Assembly: GCA_035556135.1 (NCBI GenBank)
Contig: DATMFO010000003.1
Span: 1,364,001-1,428,000, forward strand
Source of the DNA: ZC4RG30 sp035556135
GTDB taxonomy: Bacteria; Pseudomonadota; Gammaproteobacteria; Steroidobacterales; Steroidobacteraceae
Length of the DNA: 64,000 nt
Direction of reading: 5' to 3'
The translations under genes were made by a program, and so were the position numbers. Under the pieces are notes generated by a model. The model did not search any database. It saw only the letters and a list, made by a program, of their open reading frames with translations, and was not told the DNA's origin. This document shows, in pieces, positions 61,757 to 64,000 of this stretch. How positions within the stretch are numbered: position 1 is the first letter of the stretch; each line of letters opens with the position of its first letter.

Positions 61757-63254
61757 CGGAGGGCTTCCTGAGCAGGGTTGCGTCCTTGCCCACGTATACA
61801 GGGATGCCAGTGAGGATGCCATGGAATTGCACCAGGGGCTCTCCGATCTGCACGCCCCCCTCATCCATGTCGATCTCGCGGATGGTGCGCTCGTGCCGGC
61901 CATTGCGCTTCTTCACCACCGAGATGGCGCGACGCACGGAGCCCCCCGCCTCGAAGTAGCGGAACAGGATCACGTTGTCCGCCAGGTAGGTGGTATCCAC
62001 GGGCGAGGCCATGGTGCCCACGAGTCCACTCTGGGTCACGGTGAGGATGGTCACCACGCCGAGTTGCCCGAGATAGGACAGCAGCTCGTGCAGCTGCGCC
62101 GTGAGGTACTTTTCCTCCGGCATGGCGTTGAGGTAGCCATTGAGGCTGTCGATGATGATCAGGCGTGCAGGCCCGCCGGGACCGGCCGATTCCGCGGCAC
62201 GTCGCACCGACGTGGCGAATTCTCCGGAGGACATTTCAGCCGGGTCGATCTGCTGCAGGGTGATCATTCCCTGTGAGATGGCCTCTTCCAGGCCCATGCC
62301 GAGCCTGCGCGAGCGGGAAAGATAGGTCGGGATGTTCTCATCGAAAATGAACATGGCCACCCGCTGCCCGCTGGACGCCACTTGCGTGGCAAACAAGGTG
62401 CCCAGCGTCGACTTGCCCGTGCCCGCGGGGCCCAGCAGCAAGGTGCTCGTCCCCGCCGGAAGGCCGCCACCCAGCAGTGCGTCCAGCTGCGAATGACCGC
62501 TGGCCACGTCGGATTCCGGGAAGGGATGTGTATGTTCGGAGGCCACCAGTCGCGGGAAGACGTCGAGGCCGCCGTGCCGGATCACGAAATCATGATAGCC
62601 ACCCCGGTACGCAACGCCGCGCATCTTTGCCACGCGCAACCGGCGCCGTTCGGCGCCATAGACATTGGCGAGCTGCTCGAGCACTACCACACCATGGGCA
62701 ATGCTCTGCAGGTGGTCGTCCTCGCGCCCGCCAGTCTGGTCATCCAGCAGCAGCACCGTGCAGTCATGGCCCGCGAAGTAGTGTTTCAGTGCCAGCACCT
62801 GGCGCCGGTAGCGCAGCATGTTCTGCGCAACCAGGCGCAACTCGGAGAGCGAATCGAGCACCACCCGCTGCGGCCGTATCTCCTTCACCGCCGCGATCAT
62901 CGCCTCGGTGGTTTCGCCCAGCTCCAGTTCCGAGGGGTTGAATACCGTCAGCTGCGCGCTGGCCGAGAGGCTGCGTTCGGATGACACCAGTTCCTTGATG
63001 CGCAACTGCCGCAGGTCCCAGCCATGGCTGCGTGCAATCTTCTGGATCTCCGGATCACTTTCCGACAGGGTCACGTACAGGCATCGCTCCCCCTGCGCCA
63101 GGCCTTGCAGGAGGAACTGCATTGCCAGAGTGGTCTTGCCGGTCCCGGGCGCTCCGGAAATAAGTGACAGGCAGTTCTGTGGAAATCCACCCTTGAGGAT
63201 GTCGTCGAGACCCGAGATTCCCGTGGACACGACCTCATCGAAGACCTCGGCCAT
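61746..63254 (-). CDS. KaiC-like double-domain RecA ATPase
   Basis: The 502-residue protein has two RecA/KaiC domains. The first has Walker A GAPGTGKTT at about residue 36, TLSESDPE and VVLDSLSELRL. The second has Walker A GPAGTGKST at about 281, FIFDENIPTYLSRSRRLGM and LIIIDSLNGYL. KaiC in cyanobacteria is the clock ATPase; proteobacterial relatives work without a known clock and are usually beside histidine kinases, as here. The segment aligned with the cyanobacterial Ser431-Thr432 pair reads DTTYLAD, so the phosphosites are only partly kept. No KaiA or KaiB gene is visible. Confidence 0.88.
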   Translation of the reverse strand: MAEVFDEVVSTGISGLDDILKGGFPQNCLSLISGAPGTGKTTLAMQFLLQGLAQGERCLYVTLSESDPEIQKIARSHGWDLRQLRIKELVSSERSLSASAQLTVFNPSELELGETTEAMIAAVKEIRPQRVVLDSLSELRLVAQNMLRYRRQVLALKHYFAGHDCTVLLLDDQTGGREDDHLQSIAHGVVVLEQLANVYGAERRRLRVAKMRGVAYRGGYHDFVIRHGGLDVFPRLVASEHTHPFPESDVASGHSQLDALLGGGLPAGTSTLLLGPAGTGKSTLGTLFATQVASSGQRVAMFIFDENIPTYLSRSRRLGMGLEEAISQGMITLQQIDPAEMSSGEFATSVRRAAESAGPGGPARLIIIDSLNGYLNAMPEEKYLTAQLHELLSYLGQLGVVTILTVTQSGLVGTMASPVDTTYLADNVILFRYFEAGGSVRRAISVVKKRNGRHERTIREIDMDEGGVQIGEPLVQFHGILTGIPVYVGKDATLLRKPSGAG

Positions 63255-63273
63255 CCGGACTCTCTCCCTTTAT

Positions 63274-63309
63274 TGGCACAGCCTTATATTGGGAAGAATT
63301 GTGGCACAG
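63274..63309. promoter_or_regulatory. Direct repeats around the putative KaiC promoter
   Basis: TGGCACAG occurs at 63274-63281 and again at 63302-63309, 28 bases apart, on both sides of a - strand TATAAG that could be the -10 of the KaiC-like gene. No good -35 is seen. Direct repeats at this spacing suit a regulator that binds as a tandem dimer. Confidence 0.35.
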
Positions 63310-63362
63310 GGCCTGCCGGGGACCTTTCCGGACGGGGACTTCGAAAGTGTGTAGGTGCAGTC

Positions 63363-64000
63363 CTACCTGATGCGTTCCAGCGTGCGGCAGAGGTGGTAGA
63401 GCGCGTCCAGCGTCGGCATCGGCACACCGCGCTCGCGGCCCTCCTGCAGGGCCACGGTCACCGTTTCCTCCAGTTCCAGCGGACGGCCGGACTGGAAATC
63501 CTGCAGCGATGACATGCGGTGCAGCGGCGCTGTGGACTGCATGTTCTCGTTCTTCTTCATCACCGCTGCCGCAGCTTCATCCTCCGTGCCCCGCGCCATC
63601 GAGACAATGGGGAGCATGGAATCATCGCTGAGCGCAATGCCCCGGGCTGCGGCCAGGGCCGCCATTTCCCGCGCCACGCGGGCAATGAGCCGCGCGCCAT
63701 CGGGATCGAGCACCACCTTCCAGCTCACCGCTCGCGTGGCCACCGCCATGGTCATGTAGCCCGCCCAGCCGCAGAACTTGGACCACTCGCGCCCGACGAT
63801 GTCCGGCACGGCGCGCGTGCGGATGCCGGCGCGCTCCAGCTGCCCTGCGAGCGCCGCGGCGCGCGCGCCGTCGCCTTCGATGTCTCCCACGAGCGTCATC
63901 ACGTTGCGCGTGAACAGCACCGAGCCATCCGGGCGCAGCTCGCCGCTGGCATCGCTCAGCGCCCCGATCACGGCCGCGCGGCCGAATGCCTCCATGAGCC
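63363..64000 (-). CDS. Ketopantoate reductase-like (PanE/ApbA) protein, 5' end outside window
   Basis: The visible 212 codons are the C-terminal part of the family: the end of the coenzyme domain, then REWSKFCGWAGYMTMAVATRA with the conserved Lys/Asn-type active site, and HRMSSLQDFQSGRPLELEETVTVALQEGRERGVPMPTLDALYHL, matching the SSMxxDxxxGRxTEI.xxxGxxxxxGxxxGVPTP pattern. The usual Glu in EI is kept as LEE. The NADP-binding N-terminus lies beyond the right edge, so the substrate (ketopantoate or another 2-oxo acid) is open. Confidence 0.82.
   Translation of the reverse strand, partial: LMEAFGRAAVIGALSDASGELRPDGSVLFTRNVMTLVGDIEGDGARAAALAGQLERAGIRTRAVPDIVGREWSKFCGWAGYMTMAVATRAVSWKVVLDPDGARLIARVAREMAALAAARGIALSDDSMLPIVSMARGTEDEAAAAVMKKNENMQSTAPLHRMSSLQDFQSGRPLELEETVTVALQEGRERGVPMPTLDALYHLCRTLERIR

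Noticed and set aside
63302..63317. TGGCAC-N5-CTGC, resembling a sigma-54 promoter
   Set aside because: It points right, toward the 3' end of a leftward gene, and the second element deviates from TTGC; it is better seen as part of the direct repeat.
1..64000. Search for CRISPR arrays, insertion sequences, integrases, tRNA and rRNA genes
   Set aside because: No spaced repeats, transposase motifs or T-loop-like tRNA signature were found by eye outside coding regions.

Overview
The window is GC-rich, gene-dense bacterial DNA with a proteobacterial character: RND efflux with a NodT-type outer-membrane factor, Lol-type lipoproteins, many Tat and Sec signals, GGDEF/EAL signalling, YecE/WrbA/YhhY-type genes and an amino-acid attenuator. 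It most resembles a gammaproteobacterium of the Xanthomonadales/Steroidobacterales kind, but no rRNA or other marker gene is present to prove this. I see no tRNA, insertion sequence, prophage, CRISPR array or origin. Two genes run off the edges: a response regulator on the left and a ketopantoate-reductase-like gene on the right.

Layout. 1-5430: a response regulator, a secreted Ig-like protein, a small membrane protein, a secreted three-repeat SnoaL-like protein and a Tat-exported short-chain dehydrogenase (SDR). 5562-14629: a sorbosone-dehydrogenase-like lipoprotein, a large hybrid histidine kinase, small exported proteins, a second Tat-exported SDR and a BNR/sialidase-like protein. 14788-27318: a xylose/glucuronoxylan locus. 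It has a xylFGH-like importer on the + strand, a convergent xylB-xylA-GH67-GH3 operon on the - strand, and a divergent SGNH acetylesterase. Together these would deacetylate and debranch xylo-oligosaccharides, release xylose, import it and convert it to xylulose 5-phosphate.

27333-40357: a DUF72 protein, a lytic transglycosylase with a flavin reductase, a GGDEF/EAL c-di-GMP enzyme, an FHA coiled-coil protein and a complete RND efflux operon. 40451-43759: a TetR-VOC-PhnB operon divergent from an ArsR-SRPBCC pair, with palindromic candidate operators between them. 43764-50261: an unrecognised 580-residue protein coupled to a DUF3228 protein, a uracil-DNA-glycosylase-like gene, a glyoxalase, lipoproteins, a DUF805 protein with a pilin-like tail, and an orphan substrate-binding lipoprotein.

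50269-51919: a promoter, a 19-codon leader peptide with three consecutive Thr codons, alternative RNA hairpins and a rho-independent terminator stand directly in front of a YhhY/AaaT-like amino-acid N-acetyltransferase. A VIT1-family transporter follows. 52005-57724: an MFS exporter, WrbA, a Tat-exported gamma-glutamyltransferase and a DEAD-box helicase. 57952-60086: two more exported SnoaL-like proteins with two and one repeats. 60089-63254: a KaiC-like ATPase whose 3' end overlaps a hybrid histidine kinase.

The observations I rate highest are the attenuator in front of an amino-acid acetyltransferase and the 3-, 2- and 1-repeat series of exported SnoaL-like proteins.
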